64,000 nucleotides of DNA from Aquabacter sediminis (lineage in GTDB: Bacteria > Pseudomonadota > Alphaproteobacteria > Rhizobiales > Xanthobacteraceae). The stretch's first letter is position 1. Each line of letters opens with the position of its first letter. The notes below the pieces were generated by a model that was given only the letters and a program-made list of their open reading frames with translations, ran no database searches and had not been told where the DNA came from. The translations under genes were made by a program, and so were the position numbers. The stretch spans positions 248,001 through 312,000 of the forward strand of contig NZ_JARBFX010000002.1 in assembly GCF_028863665.1 (NCBI RefSeq), in the 5' to 3' direction. This document shows, in pieces, positions 40,774 to 50,442 of this stretch.

Positions 40774-42420
40774 ATGGTGACCTCAACGGTACGCACCGTC
40801 ACGCATGACCTGTTGCGCAAGTTGGAACTCACAACCTTCTTCGGTAATCCGGGATCGACGGAAGAGACCTTCCTCAAGGACTTCCCTTCCGACTTCACCT
40901 ATCATCTGGCCTTGCAGGAAGCCTCCGCCATTGCCATCGCGGACGGCTACGCCCAGGCCACGGGCAAGCCCGCCATCGTCAATGTCCACACCGCCGCCGG
41001 CCTTGGCAACGCCATGGGCAACCTCATCACAGCAAGCCTCAATAAGACGCCGCTCATCGTCACCGCAGGCCAACAAACCCGCGAGATGCTCCTGATGGAG
41101 CCGTGGCTGACCAATGTGGATTCAACTCTTCTGCCCCGCCCTTGGGTGAAGTGGGCCTATGAGCCAGCCCGCGCCGAAGATGTCCCGGCCGCCTTCATGC
41201 GCGCCTATGCCACCGCTCTCCAGGCGCCCGCCGGCCCGGTCTTCCTGTCCCTGCCGCTGGACGACTGGGACAAGCCCATGAGCGGCGAGGCGGTCCTGCG
41301 CACGGTGAGCCGCCGCGTGGCGCCCGACTTCGACCGCCTGAAGGAATTCGCCCAGATCCTCTCGCAGGCCTCCTCGCCCGCGCTGATCTTCGGGGCAGCC
41401 ATCGATCGTGGCCAGGGCTGGCCGGCGGCGGTGGCCCTGGCCGAGAAGCTGGGCGCCACGGTCTGGGCCGCGCCCGCCAGCGAGCGCGCGCCCTTCCCCG
41501 AGGACCATCCCCTCTTCGCCGGCGGCCTGCCGTTCGCCATCGCGCCCTTGTGCGAGCACCTGAAGGGGCATGACGTGGCCATCGTCATCGGCGCCCCCGT
41601 CTTCCGCTACTATCCTTATGTGGCGGGCGACTATCTCCCCGCCGGGCTCAAGCTCTTGCACATCTCCGACGACCCAGCGGAAACCGCGCGCGCGCCTGTT
41701 GGCGACAGCCTGGTGGGTGATGCGGTGCTCGCCACACAGGCCCTTGTAGACCTGGTGGCGCCCCGTTCCAGCCCCGCCAGGACCAGCCGGGTCGCCCCAC
41801 TGCCCCAGCGCATGGCCCCCCACAAGGCGGTTCACCCCCACGAGCCGCCCGGCGGCAAGGACGGCATCCCCACTGCCGCAGACGTGTTCGCTGCACTGGC
41901 GCAGGTGCGCCCGGCCCATGCGGTGCTGGTGGAAGAATCGCCCTCCAACCTCGCCGACCTGCATCGCCATTGGCCCATCACCGAGCCGGCGACCTTCTTC
42001 ACCTTCGCCTCAGGCGGCCTGGGCTGGAACCTACCGGCCTCGGTGGGCATCGCGCTCGGAGAACGGGACACGGGCCGCAGCCGCCCGGTCATTGTGGTGA
42101 TCGGCGACGGCTCCATGCAGTATTCCATCCAGTCGCTCTGGACGGCGGCGCAGAGCAAGCTGCCCATCGTCTTCATCGCGCTGCGCAACGGCCAATACGG
42201 CATCCTCAAATCGTTCGCCGTGCTGGAAGAGACCCCCGGCGTGCCGGGCCTCGACATTCCCGGCATCGACATTGTCAGCCTGGCCAAGGGCTATGGCTGT
42301 GCATCCGAGCGTATCAGCGACCTCGAAGTGCTGAAGACCCGCGTAGCCGAAGGCTTCACAGGCGATGGCCCCCTTGTCATCGAAGTGCCGATCACCGCGG
42401 ACGTTCCACCCCTCATCTGA
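40774..42420 (+). CDS. mdlC: Benzoylformate decarboxylase-like ThDP enzyme
   Basis: Thiamine diphosphate enzyme, 548 residues, close to Pseudomonas MdlC (528), which turns benzoylformate into benzaldehyde. Conserved: TFFGNPGSTEETFLKDFP with Ser28, Glu49 in LALQEAS, His72 in VNVHTAAGLGNAMG, and the GDGSMQYSIQSLWTAAQ to RNGQYG cofactor motif. The catalytic His281 of MdlC is replaced by Tyr280 (GAPVFRYYPY). A ~20-residue Pro-rich linker precedes the ThDP domain. TAGGTGA precedes the ATG. Other 2-keto acid decarboxylases are possible, but the similarity is closest to MdlC. Confidence 0.85.
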   Translation: MVTSTVRTVTHDLLRKLELTTFFGNPGSTEETFLKDFPSDFTYHLALQEASAIAIADGYAQATGKPAIVNVHTAAGLGNAMGNLITASLNKTPLIVTAGQQTREMLLMEPWLTNVDSTLLPRPWVKWAYEPARAEDVPAAFMRAYATALQAPAGPVFLSLPLDDWDKPMSGEAVLRTVSRRVAPDFDRLKEFAQILSQASSPALIFGAAIDRGQGWPAAVALAEKLGATVWAAPASERAPFPEDHPLFAGGLPFAIAPLCEHLKGHDVAIVIGAPVFRYYPYVAGDYLPAGLKLLHISDDPAETARAPVGDSLVGDAVLATQALVDLVAPRSSPARTSRVAPLPQRMAPHKAVHPHEPPGGKDGIPTAADVFAALAQVRPAHAVLVEESPSNLADLHRHWPITEPATFFTFASGGLGWNLPASVGIALGERDTGRSRPVIVVIGDGSMQYSIQSLWTAAQSKLPIVFIALRNGQYGILKSFAVLEETPGVPGLDIPGIDIVSLAKGYGCASERISDLEVLKTRVAEGFTGDGPLVIEVPITADVPPLI

Positions 42421-42428
42421 ACGCAAAA

Positions 42429-42461
42429 GGCCCGGACGGCACGATTGGGTGCCGCCCGGCC
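42429..42461. terminator. Bidirectional terminator, mdlC / thrS
   Basis: Near-perfect stem GGCCCGGACGGCAC / GTGCCGCCCGGCC (42429-42442, 42449-42461) in the 68-bp gap between convergent genes. It is followed by ATTTTC on the plus strand and by TTTTGCG on the minus strand, so it can end transcription from both sides. Confidence 0.85.
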
Positions 42462-42488
42462 CATTTTCAGAAGCGCGGTGCGTGCCGC

Positions 42489-44462
42489 TCAGGCCGCCTT
42501 GGCCAGTGCCCTGCGCCGCACGTCCGGCGGTGTCGCCTCATCGGCCAAAAGAGCCAGAGCCTCGTCCAGCGGCAGGACCACCTGCTGGTTGGAGCCCAGC
42601 CGGCGGATGGAGACCGTGCGCTCCGCCGCTTCCTTGCGGCCCGCCACCAGCATGACCGGCACCTTCGCCAACGAGTGCTCGCGCACCTTGTAGTTGATCT
42701 TCTCGTTGCGAAGATCGAGCTCGGTGCGCAGATCGAGCGCCTTGGCGGCGGCGGCCACCTCGACGGCATAGTCGTCCGCATCAGACGTGATGGTGGTCAC
42801 CACGAGTTGCGTGGGCGCCAGCCACAGCGGGAAGTGGCCGGCGAAGTGCTCGATCAGGATGCCGGTGAAGCGCTCCATGGAGCCGCAGATGGCGCGGTGG
42901 ATCATCACCGGGGTCTTCTTCTGGCCGTCCGCATCCACATAGAAGGCGCCGAAGCGCTCCGGCAGGTTGAAGTCCACCTGGGTGGTGCCGCACTGCCATT
43001 CACGACCGATGGCATCCGAGAGGGTGTACTCGAACTTGGGGCCATAGAAGGCGCCCTCGCCGGGCAGGATGCCGGTCTTGATCTTGCCCCCGGACTGGGC
43101 CTCGATCTGCTGGAGAACGCGGCCCATCACCTCCTCGGCATGATCCCACACCGCGTCCGACCCCACCCGCTTCTCGGGACGGGTGGAGAGCTTCACGATG
43201 ATGTTCTCGAAACCGAAGTCCGCATAGGTGCTCAGGATCAGGTCGTTGATCTTCAGGCACTCAGCCGCCATCTGGTCTTCGGTGCAGAAGATGTGGGCAT
43301 CATCCTGCGTAAAGCCGCGCACGCGCATGAGGCCGTGCAGGGCGCCGGAGGGCTCATAGCGGTGCACCGCGCCGAATTCGGCGAGGCGCAGCGGCAGGTC
43401 GCGATAGGACTTCAGGCCATGCTTGAAGATCTGGACGTGCCCGGGGCAGTTCATGGGCTTCAGCGCAAAGACACGCTCGTCGTCGGTCTCATCGCCCGCT
43501 GACTGCACCTTGAACATGTTTTCCTTGTACCAGCCCCAATGACCGGAGGTCTCCCACAAGGACTTGTCCAGCACCTGGGGGGCATTCACCTCGTCATAAT
43601 CGGCCTTCAGGCGCCGACGCATATAGGCGACGAGACCCTGGAACAGGCTCCAGCCCTTGGGATGCCAGAAGACCGTGCCGGGCCCCTCCTCCTGGAAGTG
43701 GAAGAGGTCCATCTCCCGGCCCAGACGGCGATGGTCGCGCTTCTCAGCTTCCTCAAGGCGGTGGAGATAGCCATCCAGCTCCGCCTGGTCGTGCCAAGCG
43801 GTGCCGTAGATGCGCGTCAGCATGGGATTGTTGCTGTCGCCGCGCCAATAGGCGCCCGCCACCTTCATGAGCTTGAAGGCATTGCCCACCTTGCCGGTGG
43901 AGGGCATGTGCGGTCCGCGGCACAGGTCGAACCATTCGCCCTGCTTGTAAATCTTGACGTCCTGGTCTTCGGGGATCGCGTCCACGAGTTCCACCTTGAA
44001 CGCCTCACCCTTCATGGCGAACACGTTCTTGGCCTGATCGCGCGACCACACTTCCTTGGTGAAGGGGCGGTCCTTCGCGATGATCTCGCGCATCTTGGCT
44101 TCGATCTTCGGCAGGTCGTCCGTGGTGAACGGCTCGTTGCGCGCGAAGTCGTAATAGAAGCCGTTTTCGATCACCGGGCCGATGGTGACCTGGGTCCCGG
44201 GATAAAGCGCCTGCACCGCCTCCGCCAGCACATGGGCCGCATCGTGCCGGATCAGTTCCAGCGCGCGGGGATCGTCCCGGGTGACGATTTCAAGGCGCGC
44301 ATCGGCGGTGATGGGCTCGGACAGGTCCGCCAGGACGCCATCCAGCGTCACGGCGACGGCCTTCTTGGCGAGGGATTTGGAAATGGCGGCGGCGATCTCC
44401 GCGCCGCTCGTTCCGTCGGGATAGCTGCGTGCGGCGCCATCGGGGAACGTCAAGGTAACCAT
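42489..44462 (-). CDS. thrS: Threonyl-tRNA synthetase
   Basis: Charges tRNA-Thr and edits mischarged Ser-tRNA. It has 657 residues, full length. TGS domain at 1-62; editing domain with [10 protein letters not shown] (His73, His77) and DLCRGPH; class II catalytic core with the zinc Cys in [13 protein letters not shown] and motif 3 near [17 protein letters not shown]; anticodon domain at the C-terminus. The ATG at 44462 is chosen because the sequence VTLTFPDGA is the usual beginning. Confidence 0.97.
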   Translation of the reverse strand: MVTLTFPDGAARSYPDGTSGAEIAAAISKSLAKKAVAVTLDGVLADLSEPITADARLEIVTRDDPRALELIRHDAAHVLAEAVQALYPGTQVTIGPVIENGFYYDFARNEPFTTDDLPKIEAKMREIIAKDRPFTKEVWSRDQAKNVFAMKGEAFKVELVDAIPEDQDVKIYKQGEWFDLCRGPHMPSTGKVGNAFKLMKVAGAYWRGDSNNPMLTRIYGTAWHDQAELDGYLHRLEEAEKRDHRRLGREMDLFHFQEEGPGTVFWHPKGWSLFQGLVAYMRRRLKADYDEVNAPQVLDKSLWETSGHWGWYKENMFKVQSAGDETDDERVFALKPMNCPGHVQIFKHGLKSYRDLPLRLAEFGAVHRYEPSGALHGLMRVRGFTQDDAHIFCTEDQMAAECLKINDLILSTYADFGFENIIVKLSTRPEKRVGSDAVWDHAEEVMGRVLQQIEAQSGGKIKTGILPGEGAFYGPKFEYTLSDAIGREWQCGTTQVDFNLPERFGAFYVDADGQKKTPVMIHRAICGSMERFTGILIEHFAGHFPLWLAPTQLVVTTITSDADDYAVEVAAAAKALDLRTELDLRNEKINYKVREHSLAKVPVMLVAGRKEAAERTVSIRRLGSNQQVVLPLDEALALLADEATPPDVRRRALAKAA

Positions 44463-44613
44463 GGCATGTCTCCGGCCCACTCCTGCGCACCAGGCAGGTA
44501 GGCGAGTTGAACAAGGCTGGCGTCTCTAGTCCTATTGACCTTGCGCGTCTAGGGGGCGGCACCGTTCAACAGTAGACCGGAACCTCAGGCCATTCCCCAC
44601 CGCAAGCTCCGCA

Positions 44614-44991
44614 TCAGCCTTCGGACTTTGGTGCCTCGGGCTGATGCCAGTCGCCATAGGTCCAGGGACGATACCAGCGCGCCTCCTCCGGCACCCGCTC
44701 GGGCACCGGGTCGAACCCATGCCCCCCCCAGGGATGGCAGCGGCAGATGCGGGCGGCTCCCATCCATCCCCCCGCCCAGGCACCGTGCTTCTGGATGGCT
44801 TCATCCGCATAGGCCGAACAGGTGGGCAGATAGCGGCATTGCCGTCCCATGAAGGCGGACAGCGAGTAGCGATAGACGAGAATGGGTGCGCGAAGCAGGT
44901 GGCGCGGAACACGGCGCACGGCCCGCCACAGCCGCGCGCGCAGCCCCGGGGGCGAAGCCTGCTCCTTCGGCGGGAAATGCGAAAGAACCAT
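44614..44991 (-). CDS. yidD: Membrane protein insertion efficiency factor YidD
   Basis: Small membrane-associated protein that aids YidC-dependent insertion. It has 125 residues from the ATG at 44991. The family block is clear: LIYRYSLSAF-like VYRYSLSAFMGRQCRYLPTC, SAYADEAIQKHG and CRCHPWGGHGFDPVP, with three conserved Cys. It lies 151 bp upstream of thrS on the same strand. In related genomes it is followed upstream by the NifU-like gene, but here a large exoprotein gene is in between. Confidence 0.93.
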   Translation of the reverse strand: MVLSHFPPKEQASPPGLRARLWRAVRRVPRHLLRAPILVYRYSLSAFMGRQCRYLPTCSAYADEAIQKHGAWAGGWMGAARICRCHPWGGHGFDPVPERVPEEARWYRPWTYGDWHQPEAPKSEG

Positions 44992-45221
44992 CCTGTGCGC
45001 GCACCCCATGCTTGCCGGCGCGGCCTTTCTGCTCAAGCCGCCCCTTCCACCGGTAGATCGGGCCTGCCCTTCGGCAGGTCAAGACGGCGCAAGACCGGAA
45101 ATGCTGGGCCTTCAGCCCACGTCCGGCCATCCATCGGAGGCGACGCCGACGAAAGACGACCCAGCCACATCAGACTGTCCGGAAATAATAAGCCGACACT
45201 GGGACACCACTATGCGAGCGG

Positions 45222-45288
45222 AGGCTTAAGAATAAGCCTATTAGCCAACAAATATTATTCCTCACCCTACAAGATATGAAGTCATATC
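45222..45288. promoter_or_regulatory. Palindromes in AT-rich exoprotein promoter region
   Basis: In the 409-bp gap between yidD and the exoprotein gene the final ~220 bp are much richer in A+T than the window. They contain two perfect dyads: AGGCTTA-AGAA-TAAGCCT (45222-45239) and GATATGA-AG-TCATATC (45273-45288). These lie 113-179 bp before the start codon and look like operators. No regulator gene is adjacent. Confidence 0.55.
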
Positions 45289-45400
45289 ACTGTCGCGCCC
45301 GCCTTACATAACGTCACACACATTCAGACACAAACCAGCGGATGGCTCCACCCTATCCGCACGAGATTCTATTTCCTTTGCTTCGATGAGGAATTGACCG

Positions 45401-48400
45401 ATGGCGGCTTACACCCTTCAGCTCCTCCACTTCTCCGATGGCGAGGGCGGCCTCCTGGCCTCCACCACCGCCCCCTATCTGGCTGCGATGGTGGACGCTT
45501 TCGACGACCAGTTTGCCAACACCTTGATCCTGTCCGGCGGCGACAACTGGATCCCCGGCCCCTTTCTGGCAGCGGGCACCGACCCCGCTGTGCGGGACAC
45601 GCTGAACGCCGTGACCAGGTCTTCCATGACGGGCACCATCCCGATCGCGGCGGCCGACATTGCGATCCACAACCTGATTGGGGTGCAGGCTTCCGCACTG
45701 GGCAATCACGATTTCGACCTTGGCTCCAACGTGCTCGCAAGCGCCCTGTCCGCCAATAGCGGCTGGGTGGGCGCGCAGTTCGTCTCGGTTTCGGCGAACC
45801 TCGTCTTCGGCCCCTCCTCGCCTTACTACACCGATCCGTTGGCCACCGATTCGGCCCTTAACGGCATCTATGCGGACACGCTGGACTTCAACGTTCAGGC
45901 CGGTCTGAACGCCCCCGCCACGACGACGCGCGTGGCCGAGGCCTCCACCTTGAAGGGCAAGATCGCCCCCGCCACCGTCATCACCGAAGGCGGCGAGAAG
46001 ATTGGCGTGGTGGGCATCACCACCCAGATCCTGGAATCCATTTCCTCGCCCTCCGGCGCGGAGATCGCCGGCTTCCCCGGAGGCACGGGCGCCAATGGCG
46101 AAATGGACAATATGGATCTGCTGGCGGCGCAGCTTCAGCCGATCATCAACGAGTTGATTGCCGAGGGCATCAACAAGATCGTGCTGATGTCACACCTGCA
46201 GATCATCGGCAATGAAATGGTGCTGGCCACGAAGCTGAGCGGCGTGGACATCATCCTGTCCGCCGGCTCCCACCAGCGCATGGGCGACGACACGGACGTG
46301 CCCGCCAACTTTCCGGGTCACGATGCCGATTTCGCCTATGACTATCCCTATGTGACCGCCGGCGCCGACGGAAAGACCACCGTCATCGTCAACACGGATA
46401 ACGAATACACTTACCTGGGTCGCCTCGCCGTCGATTTCGACGAGCAGGGCGAGATCATTGCCGACAGCCTCACGGCCAATGCCGGCATCAACGGCGCCTA
46501 TGCCTCCACCGCCGCCAATGTGGCCACCGCCTGGGGCGTGAGCGAGGCCGACCTTGCCACCACCGCCTTCGCGGCCGGAACCAAGGGCGGCGCGGTCGCC
46601 CAGGTTGCAGGTGCCGTTCAGGGCGTCATCAACGTCAAGGACGGCAACGTCTACGGCTATTCCACGGTCTATCTGGAAGGCGAACGTGGCTATGTGCGCG
46701 GCCAGGAGACCAACCTGGGCGACCTCTCGGCCGATGCCAATGCCGCGACGCTGAAGGGTGCCCTGACTGAAGTTCTGGGCGCGGACGCGGCACAGGAAGC
46801 CTATGTGGTGTCGATCAAGAATGGCGGCGGCATCCGCGCCCAGATCGGCACGCTCTCCGCGCCCGATCCGGTGGACGGCTCGGTTGAGAAGTTGCCGCCG
46901 GACGGCGGTGTCTCGCAGCTCGACGTGGAAAACTCCCTGCGCTTCAACAACAAGCTCATGGCCTTCGACACCACGGCCGAGGGCCTGATGGCCATCATCG
47001 AGCATGGCGTCGGCGCCTATCCCAACCAGGGTCGTTTCCCCCAGATCGGCGGCGTCGCCTTCTCCTTCGATCCCGATTTGCCCACCGGCAGCCGCGTGTC
47101 CAGCATCGCGCTGATCGACGCGGACGACCACACGGTGGTTCAGCTTGTTGAAAACGGCGTCGTTCTCACCGACGTTCCCGACGTCATCCGCGTGGTGACG
47201 CTGAACTTCATGGCCGATGGCGGTGACGGCTACCCCATGAAGGCCAACGGTTCCAACTTCCGCTATCTGCTGGAGGACGGCACCCTCGGCCCGGTGCTGG
47301 ACGAGGCGTCTGACCTTGACGCCAATCCGCCCGCAAACGCCATGAGCGAGCAGAAGGCGTTCGAGCTTTACATGCGCGCCAACCACGCCACGCCCGAGAC
47401 CGCCTTCGACAAGGCGGACACGGAGATGTCCGGCGACCTGCGCATCCAGAACCTGAACGCGCGCACCGACACCGTCCTCGCCAGCGATGCCGAGACCTTC
47501 CTTGGCGGTGAAGGAGCAGATGCGTTCGATGGCAGCGCCAGCGACGACCGGGCCCATGGCGGCCCGGGCGACGACATCCTGCGCGGCCATGCCGGCAATG
47601 ACATCCTGTTCGGCGAAGCCGGCAACGACCACCTCATCGGCGGGGTCGGCAACGACATCCTCGTCGGCGGCACGGGGGACGACCTTCTGTCCGGCGGCAC
47701 CGGGCGCAATTCCCTGCATGGCGGTCTCGGCAACGATCGCGCCATCTTCACCGGCAACCGCGCCGACTACGACATCGTCCATGACGGCGCGGGCCTGATC
47801 GTCCGCTCTATCGCCGATGCGAGTGAGGAGACCCGCATGATCGGCGTCGAAACGCTGGCCTTCGCGGACGGTGACGTTGCGGTTGACGACAACCCCTCCA
47901 CCGCACTCGTGGCGGGCCTCTACCAGCAGATCATGGGGCGCGTACCGGACCTCCAGGGCCTGCAATACTGGACTGGCCTCCTCGACAAGGGCGCCAATCT
48001 GGGAGACGTGGCGATTGGCATGATCCTGTCCCCGGAGGCGCAGGCGCGCGGCGTGGGGGCTGCCAGTGCCGACGACATTACCGTCGATTTGCTCTATCTC
48101 GCCATCCTCGGGCGGCCCGCCGACGCGGCCGGCAAGGCCTATCACGAAGCCGCTGTCGCCGAGGGTCTTCCCCTTGCGGTGCTGGCGGGCCACTTCGTCC
48201 ATGCGCCGGAGATGGAGCCGTTCCAGATGGCGGGCGCCACCCTCGACATGTCCTTCCTCTCGCCGGACCTCTTCACCCGCGCCGGCACTGCCGGCAATGA
48301 CGTGATCTTCGGCGGGGTCGGCGCGGATGTGTTGGTGGGCGGGCCGGGCTCGGACCTGCTGCATGGCGGCCGCGGCATCGACACGGCGGTCTTCCAGGGC

Positions 48401-48901
48401 AACCGGGCGGATTTCGACATCGCCTACAGTCACGGCAAGGTCCTTGTGACCGATCGGGCTGACGCCTCCGTGGACACGCTGGTGAATGTGGAACGCATCG
48501 CCTTTGACGACGGCACGTTCGATCTTGAGACCGACGCCACCGCCCTGACGCTGGCCACCCTTTACGGGCGTGTGCTCAACCGTCAGGCGGACGTGGCGGG
48601 CCTCGACTTCGCTTTGTCTGCCAATGACGGCGGTACGTCGGACGGTCGGCTGCTGCTCAATCTGGTGCAGTCGCCGGAAGCCCTGGCCAAGGGCGTGGCG
48701 GGCCCCAATGGCGGCGGCCTGACGGTGGACACCCTCTATCAGGCCGTCTTCGCAACGGAGGGCACCGAGAGCGGCCTTGCCACCTACAAGGCGCTCGAAG
48801 CCTCGGGCGCAAATCTCGAGGAAGTGGCAAGCGCCATGGTGCGCTCCGATGAGCTGGCGGCCCTCCACCTTTCGGCAGCGGACCTCGACTTCTTCATCTG
48901 A
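45401..48901 (+). CDS. Secreted 5'-nucleotidase-like RTX protein with two DUF4214 modules
   Basis: 1166 residues. Residues 1-350: metallophosphatase domain (LLHFSDGEGG, GGDNWIPGP, GNHDFD at 101-106, MSHL, GSHQR). About 400-620: 5'-nucleotidase C-terminal domain (GGGIRAQIG near 475). About 700-785: five or more GGxGxD calcium-binding RTX repeats. Then a DUF4214 domain (about 820-955), a second RTX run (about 963-1000) and a second DUF4214 (about 1040-1160), an internal duplication. There is no Sec signal; the acidic RTX build and the LDFFI end suggest type I secretion. GAGG precedes the ATG. A possible role is extracellular phosphate or nucleotide scavenging. Confidence 0.88.
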   Translation: MAAYTLQLLHFSDGEGGLLASTTAPYLAAMVDAFDDQFANTLILSGGDNWIPGPFLAAGTDPAVRDTLNAVTRSSMTGTIPIAAADIAIHNLIGVQASALGNHDFDLGSNVLASALSANSGWVGAQFVSVSANLVFGPSSPYYTDPLATDSALNGIYADTLDFNVQAGLNAPATTTRVAEASTLKGKIAPATVITEGGEKIGVVGITTQILESISSPSGAEIAGFPGGTGANGEMDNMDLLAAQLQPIINELIAEGINKIVLMSHLQIIGNEMVLATKLSGVDIILSAGSHQRMGDDTDVPANFPGHDADFAYDYPYVTAGADGKTTVIVNTDNEYTYLGRLAVDFDEQGEIIADSLTANAGINGAYASTAANVATAWGVSEADLATTAFAAGTKGGAVAQVAGAVQGVINVKDGNVYGYSTVYLEGERGYVRGQETNLGDLSADANAATLKGALTEVLGADAAQEAYVVSIKNGGGIRAQIGTLSAPDPVDGSVEKLPPDGGVSQLDVENSLRFNNKLMAFDTTAEGLMAIIEHGVGAYPNQGRFPQIGGVAFSFDPDLPTGSRVSSIALIDADDHTVVQLVENGVVLTDVPDVIRVVTLNFMADGGDGYPMKANGSNFRYLLEDGTLGPVLDEASDLDANPPANAMSEQKAFELYMRANHATPETAFDKADTEMSGDLRIQNLNARTDTVLASDAETFLGGEGADAFDGSASDDRAHGGPGDDILRGHAGNDILFGEAGNDHLIGGVGNDILVGGTGDDLLSGGTGRNSLHGGLGNDRAIFTGNRADYDIVHDGAGLIVRSIADASEETRMIGVETLAFADGDVAVDDNPSTALVAGLYQQIMGRVPDLQGLQYWTGLLDKGANLGDVAIGMILSPEAQARGVGAASADDITVDLLYLAILGRPADAAGKAYHEAAVAEGLPLAVLAGHFVHAPEMEPFQMAGATLDMSFLSPDLFTRAGTAGNDVIFGGVGADVLVGGPGSDLLHGGRGIDTAVFQGNRADFDIAYSHGKVLVTDRADASVDTLVNVERIAFDDGTFDLETDATALTLATLYGRVLNRQADVAGLDFALSANDGGTSDGRLLLNLVQSPEALAKGVAGPNGGGLTVDTLYQAVFATEGTESGLATYKALEASGANLEEVASAMVRSDELAALHLSAADLDFFI

Positions 48902-48918
48902 GGCACACCACGAAAAGG

Positions 48919-48955
48919 AAAAAGGCGGAGACCGGCCACCGGTCCCCGCCTTTTT
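48919..48955. terminator. Bidirectional terminator after the exoprotein
   Basis: 17-bp arms with one mismatch, from AAAAAGGCGG to CCGCCTTTTT (48919-48935, 48939-48955), loop of 3. T5 follows the stem on both strands, so it serves both the exoprotein and the convergent NifU-like gene. One of the strongest terminators in the window. Confidence 0.92.
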
Positions 48956-49019
48956 CATATCTGGAACCGCCCAGGCCAGCGGGCCGGCCGGCACAGATAA
49001 TCCTAACGGAGCCAAAAGA

Positions 49020-49481
49020 TCAGGAGGTGGGCGCGGAAGCCGGCGCCGTGGCTTGGCGTGCGGCGATCTGATCGAGCGCGTCCACCACCGCATCGAAGGT
49101 CAGGAGCGTTGAAGCATGGCGCGCCTTGTAGTCGCGCACCGGCTCCAGCACGGCCAGGTCCGCCCATTTGCCATCGGGCGGCGCGCCGTTTTCCTTCAGC
49201 ATGGCCCGAACCGTCTCCCGCACCGTCCGCAATTCGTCCGGCGTCGAGCCCACCACGAGACGCGCCATGATAGAGGACGAGGCCTGTCCCAGGGCGCAGG
49301 CGCGCACTTCATGGGCGAAGTCTATCACCCGCCCTTCCGCCAGCTTCAGGTCGATGGTCACCGTCGAGCCGCAAAGCCGTGAATGGGCAGTGGCGCTGGC
49401 ATCTGGATGCTCCAGGCGACCGAGGCGCGGAATATCGGCGGCCAAGGATAGGATGCGGGCATTATAGACGTCGTTGATCAT
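49020..49481 (-). CDS. NifU/IscU-like scaffold-family protein
   Basis: 153 residues, starting MINDVYNARILSLAADIPRL. Two Cys are at positions expected for the IscU/SufU fold (SRLCGSTVTIDL and VRACALGQASSSIM). The third scaffold Cys is missing, the corresponding segment being RHASTLLTFDAVV. It may bind a cluster differently or have another role. Upstream of it, divergent, is folE. A C-terminal Ala/Pro-rich tail ends the protein. Confidence 0.8.
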   Translation of the reverse strand: MINDVYNARILSLAADIPRLGRLEHPDASATAHSRLCGSTVTIDLKLAEGRVIDFAHEVRACALGQASSSIMARLVVGSTPDELRTVRETVRAMLKENGAPPDGKWADLAVLEPVRDYKARHASTLLTFDAVVDALDQIAARQATAPASAPTS

Positions 49482-49535
49482 CGGCTCATCCGGCAAGCAT
49501 GCGGCGCGCATCGCCCTGTCCGGCGAAACATGCAT

Positions 49536-49564
49536 TTGAAGCAAGCGCGCCCTGAACTTATATA
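49536..49564 (+). promoter_or_regulatory. Probable folE promoter
   Basis: TTGAAG (49536-49541), 17 nt, TATATA (49559-49564) on the plus strand in the 264-bp region between the NifU-like gene and folE. The predicted transcript starts near 49571 and would have a leader of about 175 nt. No riboswitch is recognised in it. Confidence 0.6.
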
Positions 49565-49745
49565 GGTGAAGGATGGTCTGGCGGAAGACGGCGGACCTGA
49601 GGGCGCGGATGCCCACCATCCGCAAGGACGGACGGCAAGGCCGCCGCCGGGGCTTCCGGCGGGGCGCGGCAGGAAAGGGCCCGCGCATGCGTAGCCGACA
49701 CCGGTGACACTCCCGCCCGCGAGGGGCGGTCGGACGGAGTTGGGC

Positions 49746-50417
49746 ATGGACGCGGTGGTCAGACTTCTCAAGGCCCAGGCCGAGAGCGAGGAAAAAGCGC
49801 GCCGGCGAGGCGGCAAGGGGCGTGGATCATTGCGCCATGATCCAAATCGCCCCTCGCGCGAGGCGGCAGAGGCAGCGGTGCGCACGCTCCTGGCCTATAT
49901 GGGCGAGGATCCCGACCGGGAGGGCTTGCTGGACACGCCGAGCCGCGTTGTGCGCGCCTATGACGAGCTGTTCTCCGGCTATGGACACGACAGCGAAGAG
50001 GTTCTCGACCGCACGTTCGGCGAGATCGGCAATTTCGACGACTTCGTCCTGGTCCGCGACATCCCCTTCTATTCCCATTGCGAGCACCACATGGTGCCCT
50101 TCATCGGCAAGGCGCATGTTGCCTATTTCCCGGTAGAGCGGGTGGTCGGGCTGTCCAAGATCGCGCGCGTGGTGGACGTGTATGCCCGGCGCCTGCAGAC
50201 GCAGGAGCATCTCACCTCGCAAATCGTCACTGCCCTGGACGATGCCCTGCGGCCGCGGGGCATCGCCGTGCTGATCGAAGCCGAGCATATGTGCATGGCC
50301 ATGCGCGGCATCATGAAGGCGGGTGTATCTACCGTCACGAGCCAGTTTACCGGCGCCTTCCGGGACGACCCGACCGAGCAGGTGCGTTTCATTTCCATGG
50401 TCCGTGGCAAGGCCTGA
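49746..50417 (+). CDS. folE: GTP cyclohydrolase I
   Basis: First enzyme of folate and pterin synthesis, GTP to dihydroneopterin triphosphate. It has 223 residues. Zinc ligands Cys112 and His115 ([12 protein letters not shown]) and Cys183 (EHMCMAMRG) are present, with the family end [15 protein letters not shown] at 49746 has GGAG 9 nt upstream; an earlier GTG is less likely. The first ~35 residues are a basic extension before the core. Followed by hisI after 25 bp. Confidence 0.96.
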   Translation: MDAVVRLLKAQAESEEKARRRGGKGRGSLRHDPNRPSREAAEAAVRTLLAYMGEDPDREGLLDTPSRVVRAYDELFSGYGHDSEEVLDRTFGEIGNFDDFVLVRDIPFYSHCEHHMVPFIGKAHVAYFPVERVVGLSKIARVVDVYARRLQTQEHLTSQIVTALDDALRPRGIAVLIEAEHMCMAMRGIMKAGVSTVTSQFTGAFRDDPTEQVRFISMVRGKA

Positions 50418-50442
50418 GGGCCGCCCGAGCGAGCCTAATCCC

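Noticed and set aside
46190-49093. Minus-strand open frame of 967 codons
   Set aside because: Antisense to the exoprotein, whose domains are unmistakable, and it reads through a strong terminator.
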